7,160 nucleotides of DNA from Geobacter sp. UBA6802 (GTDB lineage: Bacteria; Desulfobacterota; Desulfuromonadia; Geobacterales; Pseudopelobacteraceae). Within the stretch, counting starts at the first letter, position 1, and every line of letters starts with the position of its first letter. Below the pieces are notes generated by a model. That model saw only the letters and a list, made by a program, of their open reading frames with translations. It did not search any database and was not told where the DNA came from. The position numbers and the translations under genes are program-made. The stretch covers positions 1 through 7,160 of the forward strand of contig DKFG01000102.1 in NCBI GenBank assembly GCA_002452325.1, read 5' to 3'. This document shows positions 1 through 6,414 of the stretch, piece by piece.

Positions 1-828
1 TACCGGATGCTGCCGGAGGATATCAACAAGTGGTACGTACGGAACAACAAGGGTGATATGGTGCCGTTTTCTGCCTTTGCCACTGCCCGGTGGCAGTACG
101 GGTCACCACGGCTGGAGCGCTATAACGGTATCCCGTCGGTAGAGATCATGGGCCAGGCAGCACCGGGTATCAGCACCGGAGAGGCGATGCAGGAGATGGA
201 AAAAATGGCGGATAAACTGCCGCCAGGGATCGGCTACGAATGGACCGGCCTATCCTACGAAGAGAAGCAGGCTGGAAAGCAAGCCCCGGCTCTGTATGCC
301 ATCTCGCTGCTGGTGGTGTTCCTGGCGGTGGCAGCCCTCTATGAAAGCTGGACCATTCCGTTTGTGAACCTGCTGATGTTGCCGCTTGGTCTGGTGGGTG
401 CCGTTACTGCGGTGACGCTGCGCTTGCTGCCCAACGACGTCTATCTGCAGATCGGCCTGCTGACTACGGTGGGACTTTCCACCAAGAACGCCATCCTGAT
501 CATCCAGTTTATCAAGGAACAGCTGCATCAGGGGCACGACCTGGTGGATGCCACCCTGTCGGCGGTCAGGATCCGGTTGCGACCGGTGATCATGACCTCA
601 CTGGCCTTCTTCTTCGGAACATTACCGCTGGCACTGACCACAGGGGCCGGGGCAGCAGCGCAGAACGCCATTGGTACTGCCGTCACCGGTGGTCTGCTGT
701 CAGCCACCTTCATCGACCTGATCTTTATCCCGTTCTTCTTCGTGATGGTCTCGCGGATGTTTGGCCGGAAGAAGTACAAAAAAGATACCGATCATGCACT
801 GCCGACTGCTGCAGCGGAGGGGCACTGA
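1..828 (+). CDS. RND multidrug efflux transporter (HAE1/AcrB type), C-terminal part only
   Basis: This is the 3' end of an inner-membrane proton-driven drug pump that works with a periplasmic adaptor and an outer-membrane channel. The frame is open from base 1, so the true start lies upstream; 275 residues are visible, against about 1,050 in a full AcrB-type protein. The first 90 or so residues are the end of the second periplasmic porter/docking loop. Then come five hydrophobic segments corresponding to TM8-TM12, the first from about residue 97. Family signatures are GLSTKNAILII (158-168, TM10) and LRPVIMTSLAFFFG followed by a GAGA-AQNAIG stretch (from about 193, TM11-TM12). The tail is short and basic (GRKKYKKD), as expected on the cytoplasmic side. 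The outer-membrane factor starts two bases after the stop, so the two are surely co-transcribed. The family is certain; the substrate cannot be told from this fragment. Confidence 0.96.
   Translation, partial: YRMLPEDINKWYVRNNKGDMVPFSAFATARWQYGSPRLERYNGIPSVEIMGQAAPGISTGEAMQEMEKMADKLPPGIGYEWTGLSYEEKQAGKQAPALYAISLLVVFLAVAALYESWTIPFVNLLMLPLGLVGAVTAVTLRLLPNDVYLQIGLLTTVGLSTKNAILIIQFIKEQLHQGHDLVDATLSAVRIRLRPVIMTSLAFFFGTLPLALTTGAGAAAQNAIGTAVTGGLLSATFIDLIFIPFFFVMVSRMFGRKKYKKDTDHALPTAAAEGH
816..822 (+). promoter_or_regulatory. Ribosome binding site that sets the outer-membrane factor start
   Basis: GGAGGGG lies inside the last codons of the RND gene, 7 bases before ATG 830. It supports ATG 830 over the upstream in-frame ATG 761, which would overlap the transporter by 68 bases and has no comparable site. 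Translation of the two proteins is probably coupled. Confidence 0.75.
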
Positions 829-829
829 T

Positions 830-2335
830 ATGAGAACCGATATTTTCACTCACGCAACGACGCAACGGCGCAATGAAAAACCGACAAAAGAAACGAACGG
901 TTGCACCATACTCTCTTTCTCGGTTGCTCCGTTGCTCTGTGTTTCAGGCATGCTGCTGATTCTCAGCGGCTGCACCATGGCGCCCGGCTACACCCGGCCC
1001 GATGCACCGGTTGCAGCCGACTGGCCCAGCAGCCCGGCCTACCAGCAGCAGGTAGCCAAGCCTGGACAGAAACAGGCGGCTGAGATCCCCTGGCGTGACT
1101 ACTTTAGTGAACCACGCCTGCAACAGGTGCTGTCGTTGGCCCTGACCAACAACCGTGACCTGCGCGTGGCACTGCTGAACATTGAAAAGGCCCGGGCCCA
1201 GTACCGGATCCAGCGGGCTGACCTGCTACCCACCATCTCCGGTACTGCTGGCGCCACCATCCAGCGCAGCCCGGCTGACCTTTCCCCCACCGGTCAGGCC
1301 CGTACCAGTGAGCAGTACAATGTCGGCCTGGGGGTCAGCAGCTATGAGCTGGACCTGTTCGGTCGGGTGCAGAGCCTGAAGGATCAGGCCTTGGAACAGT
1401 ACCTGGCAACGGAACAGACCAGGCGTTCGATTCAGATCAGCCTGATTGCCGAGACCGCCAATGCCTGGCTCAACCTGGCTGCGGATCAGGAGCGACTGCA
1501 ACTGGCACGGGCCACTCTGGCAAGCCAGGAGGAGTACTACCGGATCATGAAGCACCGCTTTGATGCCGGTATCACCACCGCCCTTGATCTGTACCAGGCC
1601 CAGACCGGCGTAGAGGCAGCCCGGGTCGATATCGCTCGTTATACCTCTCAGATCGCTCAGGACCAGAACGCCCTTACCCTGCTGGCAGGCACACCGCTGA
1701 CCGCCAACCTGCTGCCGTCTGAACTGGGACCAGTCACTACCTTGCAGGAGTTGCCGGTGGGCCTGCCGTCAGAAGTACTGCTGAAACGGCCCGACATCCT
1801 GGCTGCCGAGCATCGGCTGAAGGGTGCCAACGCCAATATCGGCGCTGCCCGGGCCGCTTTCTTCCCCCGTATCGGCCTTTCCGCCTCCTTTGGCACGGCC
1901 AGCGCCGATCTCTCCAGTCTATTTCAACCCGGCTCCCTGGCCTGGAACTTCATGCCCCAGATCAGTGTGCCGCTGTTCGACACCGGCCGTAACCTTGCCG
2001 GGCTTGAGGTCAGCAAGACCGAGCAGGCTATCAGCGTGGCCCAGTACGAAAAGGCGATCCAGACCGCCTTCCGTGAGGTGGCCGATGCCTTGGCACAACG
2101 GGGCACGATCAACGACCAACTGACAGCGCAACAGGCACTGACTGATGCTACGGCCGAGAGCCACCAGCTGTCACAGGCCCGCTATGATAAGGGGGTAGAC
2201 AGTTACCTGAGTGTGATAGTAGCCCAGCGGTCACTCTATGCCGCCCAGCAGAATCTGATCGGTGTTCGCCTGTCCAGGCTGAGCAACCAGACCACCCTCT
2301 ACAAGGTGCTGGGGGGCGGAGCAGCTGTTGAGTAG
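830..2335 (+). CDS. Outer-membrane efflux lipoprotein, NodT/OprM family
   Basis: This is the trimeric outer-membrane channel of a tripartite RND pump, delivering the inner-membrane pump's substrate to the outside. From ATG 830 the product is 501 residues. The lipobox is L-S-G-C with the acylated cysteine at residue 48, so it should be a lipoprotein as OprM is. Two outer-membrane efflux (OEP) repeats follow. The first contains YELDLFGRVQSLKDQALEQY around residues 172-191. The second begins near the LLKRPDI motif (K319, R320, P321, D322) and continues through GAARAAFFPRIGLSASFG to SVPLFDTGRN and the terminal YDKGVDSYLSVIVAQRSLY stretch. Length is normal for the family. The oddity is the unusually long segment ahead of the lipobox, largely made of an interspersed repeat (see 853-944). 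The next in-frame ATG, at 950, would leave only seven residues before the cysteine, so it cannot replace 830. The gene pairs directly with the RND gene upstream. Confidence 0.95.
   Translation: MRTDIFTHATTQRRNEKPTKETNGCTILSFSVAPLLCVSGMLLILSGCTMAPGYTRPDAPVAADWPSSPAYQQQVAKPGQKQAAEIPWRDYFSEPRLQQVLSLALTNNRDLRVALLNIEKARAQYRIQRADLLPTISGTAGATIQRSPADLSPTGQARTSEQYNVGLGVSSYELDLFGRVQSLKDQALEQYLATEQTRRSIQISLIAETANAWLNLAADQERLQLARATLASQEEYYRIMKHRFDAGITTALDLYQAQTGVEAARVDIARYTSQIAQDQNALTLLAGTPLTANLLPSELGPVTTLQELPVGLPSEVLLKRPDILAAEHRLKGANANIGAARAAFFPRIGLSASFGTASADLSSLFQPGSLAWNFMPQISVPLFDTGRNLAGLEVSKTEQAISVAQYEKAIQTAFREVADALAQRGTINDQLTAQQALTDATAESHQLSQARYDKGVDSYLSVIVAQRSLYAAQQNLIGVRLSRLSNQTTLYKVLGGGAAVE
853..944. 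repeat. Imperfect palindromic repeat with 8-base units, inside the signal-peptide coding region
   Basis: The left arm has three tandem 8-base units: CGCAACGA (853-860), CGCAACGG (861-868) and CGCAATGA (869-876). The right arm holds the same kind of unit inverted; TTGCTCCGTTGC (924-935) is the reverse complement of GCAACGGCGCAA (862-873) at 11 of 12 positions, about 50 bases apart. CGGTTGCACC (898-907) recurs as CGGTTGCTCC (921-930). The layout is that of a small dispersed palindromic element. I recall similar GCAACG-rich repeats as frequent intergenic elements in Geobacter-like genomes, but one copy here cannot prove dispersal. The boundaries are approximate. Confidence 0.6.
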
Positions 2336-2377
2336 GCAGCACGTTTCCTGATAGCATCTTGCAGAACAGACCCAAGC

Positions 2378-2384
2378 AAAGGAG
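2378..2384 (+). promoter_or_regulatory. Ribosome binding site that sets the nitroreductase start
   Basis: AAAGGAG sits 7 bases before ATG 2392 and favours it over the in-frame ATG 2359. The earlier ATG would add eleven polar residues ahead of the family's usual N-terminus and has no site in front of it. Confidence 0.75.
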
Positions 2385-2391
2385 CCTGACT

Positions 2392-2994
2392 ATGGAAACC
2401 TCATTCAGTGCAGCGATAAAGGCCAGAAGAAGCTACTATGGCATCAGCAGCGAGCAGGTGACTGATGATGAGCGGATTCATGAACTAGTGAGAGAGATGG
2501 TCACGCACCTGCCGTCGCCTTTTAACTCGCAAAGCTCCCGGGTGGTGATCCTGCTGGGCCAGCAGCACAGCAGACTGTGGGATCTGACCAAGGCAGAGCT
2601 GCAAAAGCTGGTACCGCCGGACAGCTTCCCGGCCACCGAAGAGAAGATCAACAGCTGTTTCCGCAGCGGCTACGGCACCCTGCTCTATTTTGAGGATCAA
2701 ACCGTGGTGCAGGGTCTGCAACAGTCTTTTCCCGCCTATGCGGACAACTTCCCGGTCTGGTCCCAACACGCCTCCGCCATGCTGCAGTTTGCCATCTGGA
2801 CCGCTCTGGAGCAGGACGGCTGGGGTGCCTCGCTGCAGCATTACAATCCGGTGATTGATGCCGCAGTAGCTGCAGCATGGGATATCCCCGCCGATTGGAA
2901 GCTGATTGCCCAGATGCCGTTTGGTAAACCGGTTGCCCAGCCCGGCCCCAAGGAGGTTCAACCGTTGACGGAACGGGTGAAGCTCTACCGGTAA
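2392..2994 (+). CDS. Nitroreductase-family flavoprotein, Frm2/Hbn1-like
   Basis: This is a predicted cytoplasmic FMN-dependent, NAD(P)H-using oxidoreductase of 200 residues, the normal size for a single-domain nitroreductase. The FMN-phosphate contact is the R12-R13-S14 motif in AIKARRSYYGI. A second cofactor segment is FNSQSSR (44-50). The conserved GWGASLQHYNP (143-153) and MPFG (175-178) segments are typical of the Frm2/Hbn1-like branch, known from yeast and many bacteria, rather than of NfsA or NfsB. No signal peptide or membrane segment is present. The gene lies 56 bases after the outer-membrane factor and before a strong terminator, so it is probably the last gene of the efflux transcript. 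A role in nitro-compound or redox stress beside a drug pump is plausible but inferred. The substrate is unknown. Confidence 0.9.
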   Translation: METSFSAAIKARRSYYGISSEQVTDDERIHELVREMVTHLPSPFNSQSSRVVILLGQQHSRLWDLTKAELQKLVPPDSFPATEEKINSCFRSGYGTLLYFEDQTVVQGLQQSFPAYADNFPVWSQHASAMLQFAIWTALEQDGWGASLQHYNPVIDAAVAAAWDIPADWKLIAQMPFGKPVAQPGPKEVQPLTERVKLYR

Positions 2995-3006
2995 TGTTCC
3001 GGCTGT

Positions 3007-3031
3007 ACCTGCAAAACGCCAACCTGCAAAA
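3007..3031 (+). repeat. 10-base direct repeat before the terminator
   Basis: ACCTGCAAAA occurs at 3007-3016 and again at 3022-3031, with a 15-base period. The second copy runs into the base of the terminator stem. No function is evident, and it may be chance. Confidence 0.3.
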
Positions 3032-3068
3032 GCCCGTATCCTCTGATGAGGACACGGGCTTTATTCTT
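3029..3068 (+). terminator. Intrinsic terminator closing the efflux/nitroreductase unit
   Basis: AAAGCCCGT (3029-3037) pairs perfectly with ACGGGCTTT (3054-3062). After one A-C mismatch, TCCTC (3039-3043) pairs with GAGGA (3048-3052) around a TGAT loop. The stem is thus 9 + 5 base pairs, followed by the T-rich tail ATTCTT. The T-rich side lies downstream on the plus strand, matching the nitroreductase ending 34 bases earlier. No comparable T tract exists on the minus side, and no minus-strand gene needs one. Confidence 0.92.
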
Positions 3069-3072
3069 CTGT

Positions 3073-3101
3073 TTGCGGCTGTTGCTCAGTTGCACTATAC
3101 T
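3073..3101 (+). promoter_or_regulatory. Candidate sigma-70 promoter for the DUF4160 unit
   Basis: TATACT (3096-3101) is a good -10 box, five of six to consensus. TTGCGG (3073-3078), 17 bases upstream, is a weak -35 matching only TTG. It lies between the terminator and the DUF4160 start, where a promoter is expected. A predicted transcript would begin near 3108, leaving a leader of about 23 bases. Confidence 0.45.
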
Positions 3102-3130
3102 GCGCCTATCTCACCCTTTGGAATTGACTA

Positions 3131-3367
3131 ATGCCAACGGTTTTGCGAATCGGTGCTTTCCGCTTTCACTTTTACTCCGATGAATATCTGGAGCCGCCGC
3201 ATATCCATATCGAAACACCTGACGGCGAATGTAAGTTCTGGCTTGAGCCGGTACGGCCAGCCCGTAACAAGGGGGTACCGCCGGTTGTGATCAGACAGCT
3301 GGAACGCTTGGTATACGAACATCAGCAGATCCTGAAGGAGCGCTATCATGAATACCATTGTCGCTGA
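3131..3367 (+). CDS. DUF4160 family small protein
   Basis: This 78-residue soluble protein matches the DUF4160 family over its whole length. The N-terminus is MPTVLRIGAFRFHFYSDE, the hallmark PPHIHIE lies at 22-28 with two histidines spaced as in the family, and KFWLEPV (35-41) follows. The helical C-terminal part (LERLVYEHQQILKERYHEY) is also typical. No biochemical function is established to my knowledge. DUF4160 genes very often stand next to a DUF2442 gene, as here, and the pair has been suggested to be toxin-antitoxin-like. The histidine pair could be catalytic or metal-binding, but that is inference. Its 3' end overlaps the next gene by 20 bases. A poor ribosome site (TTGGA, about 8 bases before ATG 3131) suggests low expression. 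Confidence 0.88.
   Translation: MPTVLRIGAFRFHFYSDEYLEPPHIHIETPDGECKFWLEPVRPARNKGVPPVVIRQLERLVYEHQQILKERYHEYHCR
3335..3340 (+). promoter_or_regulatory. Strong ribosome binding site for DUF2442 inside DUF4160
   Basis: AAGGAG ends 7 bases before ATG 3348 and fixes that start, even though it makes the two genes overlap. It is stronger than the DUF4160 site, so the second protein is likely made in excess, as many antitoxins are. Confidence 0.7.
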
Positions 3368-3623
3368 GCAGGTTGAGCCTTTAGCCCTTCGTGTTTGGGT
3401 AGAAAAGCGGATGATCTTCGTTGAGCTGACCGACGGAAGGATTGTCGGGTTTCCGGCAGAACGGTTTCGCCTGCTTGCCCGGGCCACTGATGAACAGTTG
3501 CAGCAGGTTACGCTGCGCCTGAACGGATACGCCCTGCGCTGGGAAGAGCTGGATGAGGATATAACCGTGCCGGGGATTGTCGCCGGACATTTTCAGTTGC
3601 CACTGTACCAGATGGCAGCATAA
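3348..3623 (+). CDS. DUF2442 family small protein
   Basis: This 91-residue protein has the DUF2442 layout. A beta-rich core carries TDGRIVGFPAERFRLL (28-43), the family's 'DGR...P..ryp.L' motif. The conserved W65-E-E-L-D-E-D71 then gives way to a glycine-containing segment ending at G80. The family resembles the N-terminal domain of NE0471-type proteins and often accompanies DUF4160. It is reported or annotated as DNA-binding or antitoxin-like in some settings, but no role is settled. The 20-base overlap with DUF4160 means the two are translationally linked. A cobalamin gene follows after 14 bases with no terminator between. Confidence 0.85.
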   Translation: MNTIVAEQVEPLALRVWVEKRMIFVELTDGRIVGFPAERFRLLARATDEQLQQVTLRLNGYALRWEELDEDITVPGIVAGHFQLPLYQMAA

Positions 3624-3637
3624 ACAAGGGGGGACTC

Positions 3638-4855
3638 ATGGCACAGAACACCATCTATCTGATTGGCGCAGGAATTGCCGGTTGCGAGGGCTTAAGCTGC
3701 AAGGCGCTTGAAGCGATCGGCAACGCCGAGGTACTGGTGGGGCGTCAGCGCCATCTTGACCGATTCCCCAACTTTTCCGGCCATAAGATGGTGCTGGGCG
3801 AACTGCCGCCGCTGCTTGCCTTTCTGCAGTCAACCGACAAACGGGTGGCGGTCCTGGCCAGCGGTGACCCCAACTTTTTCGGCACCGGACGTTTCCTGCT
3901 GCGCAACCTGCCCAAGGAGCGGTTGGAGATCTTTGCCAATGTCACCAGCATGCAGTACGCCTTTGCCAGGATCAAGGAACCCTGGGATGACGCCGTCTTC
4001 CTGTCGCTGCAGGGGCGTGGCATGGGGCCTTCCCTCGACAAGATCGTGGCAGCTGAAAAGGCCTGTGTCCTGACCGACGAGATCAACACCCCGGCTGCCG
4101 TGGCCCGTGAACTGCTTGGGCGCGGAGCTGAGGGATACGATGCCTGGGTCTGCGAAGACCTGGGCATGGAGAGCGAAAAGTTCACCCGCACCACGGTCAA
4201 GGGGCTCTTGACCCTGCAGCACTCCGAGCTGAACATCCTGATCCTGATCCGCACCTACGAACCGAACCTGGCCCAGTACCCCCTGATCGGTATTGACGAC
4301 GATCAGTTCGCCTCCTTAAAAAAGCTGTTTACCCGTCAAGAAGTACGCGCCGTTACCCTGGCCAAGCTGAAGCTGCAGAATGATCAGATTCTGTGGGATA
4401 TCGGCGCCGGTTCCGGTTCCATCTCCATCGAGGCCTCCAACCTGATCCCCAACGGCAAGCTGTTTGCTGTAGAGAAAAACAACCAATATCTGCCGCTCCT
4501 GAAACAGAACCTGGAAAAATTCTGCGCCCGCAATGTCAAGCCGGTTGAGGCCGACGCCCCGGACGGACTGGATGACCTGCCGGATCCGGACCGGGTCTTT
4601 ATCGGCGGCGCCGGCGGCAACCTGGAAGAGATTATCGAGCAGGTAGACCGACGGCTGAAGAGTGACGGTATGATCGTACTGAACGCCGTTACCCTGGACA
4701 CCCTGACCAAGAGTATTGAGGCCCTGGAGTACCACGGCTACCAGGTGGAGGTCACCTGCATCAACGTCTCCCGCACCCGTCCGCTGACCGAATACAAGAT
4801 GTTTGAGGCCCATGACCCGGTCTATATCGTCACGGCCTGGAAAGAGGCGGAGTAG
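3638..4855 (+). CDS. cbiET: Bifunctional cobalt-precorrin-7 C5-methyltransferase / cobalt-precorrin-6B C15-methyltransferase (decarboxylating)
   Basis: This fused enzyme works in corrin ring synthesis for vitamin B12. It methylates C5 and C15 of the macrocycle with S-adenosylmethionine and removes the C12 acetate carboxyl group. The N-terminal half (about 1-205) is the CbiE tetrapyrrole methylase: YLIGAGIAG (7-15) and the SAM-site loop ASGDPNFFGTG (from A74, GDP at 76-78). The C-terminal half (about 225-400) is CbiT, a Rossmann-type methyltransferase with WDIGAGSGSISIE (253-265) as SAM motif I and FIGGAGG (321-327) as the CbiT signature. At 405 residues it is the usual length for CbiET/CobL. 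The ribosome site AAGGGGGGA (3626-3634) lies just before ATG 3638. It is the only cobalamin gene visible, flanked by accessory genes on both sides, which is odd because cbi genes usually cluster. The sequence alone does not decide cobalt-early versus cobalt-late chemistry; the anaerobic route is inferred from the organism guess. Confidence 0.95.
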   Translation: MAQNTIYLIGAGIAGCEGLSCKALEAIGNAEVLVGRQRHLDRFPNFSGHKMVLGELPPLLAFLQSTDKRVAVLASGDPNFFGTGRFLLRNLPKERLEIFANVTSMQYAFARIKEPWDDAVFLSLQGRGMGPSLDKIVAAEKACVLTDEINTPAAVARELLGRGAEGYDAWVCEDLGMESEKFTRTTVKGLLTLQHSELNILILIRTYEPNLAQYPLIGIDDDQFASLKKLFTRQEVRAVTLAKLKLQNDQILWDIGAGSGSISIEASNLIPNGKLFAVEKNNQYLPLLKQNLEKFCARNVKPVEADAPDGLDDLPDPDRVFIGGAGGNLEEIIEQVDRRLKSDGMIVLNAVTLDTLTKSIEALEYHGYQVEVTCINVSRTRPLTEYKMFEAHDPVYIVTAWKEAE

Positions 4856-4884
4856 GTTGCATGTCGGAGCGGCAGGGGTATTAG

Positions 4885-6411
4885 ATGCTTTTTAACGCCT
4901 ATATCTGGGGGCTCTACGCGCAATCCGAACAGGGCCGGGCGACTATTTCTAAATTTGCCACTATCGTTTCCACCCAGTTAGAGGAACAGTTTGGGCTGGG
5001 AGAGTATTACTGGCAAACAAGTGGAGACGACGAACAATTTTGGGGTGCCAATGAGCTTCGATTTAACCTCTCCGGGATAATTGAAGCGTTTGCCTCGCAA
5101 CATGAGATACGTGATTGGGAAAGTGCAAAGCTACTTTACGATGAACTGCTTGAATCAGGCATTCCGTTGTTGCATACGAATGCCGCAGCCGTTGAGCTTG
5201 GCTTTCTTTGCTGGGGTAGAGGCAATGAAGGAGAAACAGATTGGATTCGCAGCATTGAAGAAATGAGTTTCGGCCTCTACCTGGCCCACCCGGAATATTT
5301 CCTGCCATACCTGTTCCAGAACAAGTTCTATCAATTTCAAAAACTCTGCGAGACCTTTAACATTCCGTTGCCTCCGGTACCGGGCAAACGCGACATGAAA
5401 AGACGGACTGGCTATTACTTCCAAATAAATCAAGCCCTCCATGAGTTCAGACAGCTTCACGGTCTATCAAACGCTGAGATGTGTGCATTTTTGTACGACT
5501 TTGCACCAAACGTAGTGCTGAAGCAAGATGACGGACTGCCGGAGCCCTCCAAGGTATGGTTGATTACCGGAGGAACTGGCAGCAATGGTGATTTTGAATT
5601 TCTGGATGCCACCACTACCAACTCAACCCACCACTGGCAAGGAAACATCGACACTCGCCGTGGCGACATTCTACTGATGTATTGCGTCTCTCCCCGCAGC
5701 TACATACACTCAATATGGCGTGCCACAACTGATGGTTTTCATGATCCTTTTTTCTTTTATCACAGCACCATTTGGATAAGCTCTCCCCTCAAAACCGTGC
5801 CGGTTACCTTCAAAGAGATGAAGGAGCACCCCCTGCTGTCCCAAAAGGGAGCGGTGCGGGCACACTTTCAGGGGCCGAGCGGCAAGGCCTTTACGGTGCA
5901 AGAGTACCAGGCAGTGCTTGAGATAATGGCAAGTAAAGGTCAGGACATCAGTCAGCTGCCGACAATCAGGCAAACCACCTTTTTCCCTGATGCAGAGTTA
6001 GTCTCCGAGCGGGACGTTGAACTCAAACTGATAGAGCCGTTTCTTAGCAGCATTGGCTATTCTGAAACGGATTGGATTCGGCAAATGCCTGTTTCCATGG
6101 GAAGAGGCGAACGCAACTATCCTGACTATGTTTTCGGTGCCCATACAAAAAAAGGGGAAGAGAAGGCCCAGATGTTGCTTGAGTCTAAATTCCGCATACG
6201 AACACGTCGTGAACTGACCGACGCCTACTGTCAGGCAAAATCCTATGCCTTGCGTTTACAGGCCCGGATTATGGCTGTTGCTGCAGTTGAGGGAATTTGG
6301 ATATACAAAGACAAAAACGGTTTCAGTATGGACAAAGTGCTCTACAGGGATTGGAAAGAGGTTGAAAGTCCTGACGTTCTGCATGAAATCAGAAAGCTTA
6401 TGGGGAGATAA
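4885..6411 (+). CDS. EVE/PUA-like domain fused to PD-(D/E)XK (HsdR-N-like) nuclease, putative modification-dependent restriction protein
   Basis: I recognise no named gene; the 508-residue protein reads as three parts. Residues 1 to about 220 are a mostly helical region I cannot assign. Residues about 222-370 look like an EVE/PUA-superfamily domain: VWLITGG (224-230), HHWQGN with W251, RRGDILLMY (G260-D261, Y266), then a strand-rich stretch and VRAHFQGPSGKAFT. Residues 373 to about 475 look like the nuclease domain of type I restriction R subunits: helix glutamates in SERDVE (375-379), P413-D414, E433-S-K435, and Q450-A-K-S-Y454. All PD-(D/E)XK catalytic positions appear intact. EVE and related domains bind modified bases, and fusions to nucleases are a known type IV restriction theme, so cleavage of modified phage DNA is the best guess. 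AGGGG (4874-4878) precedes ATG 4885. The gene looks more AT-rich than cbiET, suggesting transfer. A non-defence role in RNA or DNA repair is possible. Confidence 0.72.
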   Translation: MLFNAYIWGLYAQSEQGRATISKFATIVSTQLEEQFGLGEYYWQTSGDDEQFWGANELRFNLSGIIEAFASQHEIRDWESAKLLYDELLESGIPLLHTNAAAVELGFLCWGRGNEGETDWIRSIEEMSFGLYLAHPEYFLPYLFQNKFYQFQKLCETFNIPLPPVPGKRDMKRRTGYYFQINQALHEFRQLHGLSNAEMCAFLYDFAPNVVLKQDDGLPEPSKVWLITGGTGSNGDFEFLDATTTNSTHHWQGNIDTRRGDILLMYCVSPRSYIHSIWRATTDGFHDPFFFYHSTIWISSPLKTVPVTFKEMKEHPLLSQKGAVRAHFQGPSGKAFTVQEYQAVLEIMASKGQDISQLPTIRQTTFFPDAELVSERDVELKLIEPFLSSIGYSETDWIRQMPVSMGRGERNYPDYVFGAHTKKGEEKAQMLLESKFRIRTRRELTDAYCQAKSYALRLQARIMAVAAVEGIWIYKDKNGFSMDKVLYRDWKEVESPDVLHEIRKLMGR

Positions 6412-6414
6412 CGC

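Noticed and set aside
761..829. Upstream in-frame start (ATG 761) for the outer-membrane factor
   Set aside because: It would overlap the RND gene by 68 bases, adds a non-signal-like polar stretch and lacks a ribosome site; GGAGGGG stands 7 bases before ATG 830.
853..876. Three tandem 8-base units as a CRISPR remnant
   Set aside because: The units are directly adjacent with no spacers and only 8 bases long; the inverted copy near 924-935 fits a small palindromic element instead.
2328..2357. Promoter-like TTGAGT, 18-base gap, TAGCAT before the nitroreductase
   Set aside because: Both boxes are weak matches, and the gene can be read from the efflux transcript. Such matches are common by chance.
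2359..2391. Upstream in-frame start (ATG 2359) for the nitroreductase
   Set aside because: It has no ribosome site and adds eleven residues not typical of the family; AAAGGAG precedes ATG 2392.
2485..2961. 158-codon minus-strand open frame opposite the nitroreductase
   Set aside because: It has no recognisable motif and lies wholly within a well-supported gene. Similar minus-strand frames at 4316-4813, 3745-4254 and 6679-7029 are rejected for the same reason.
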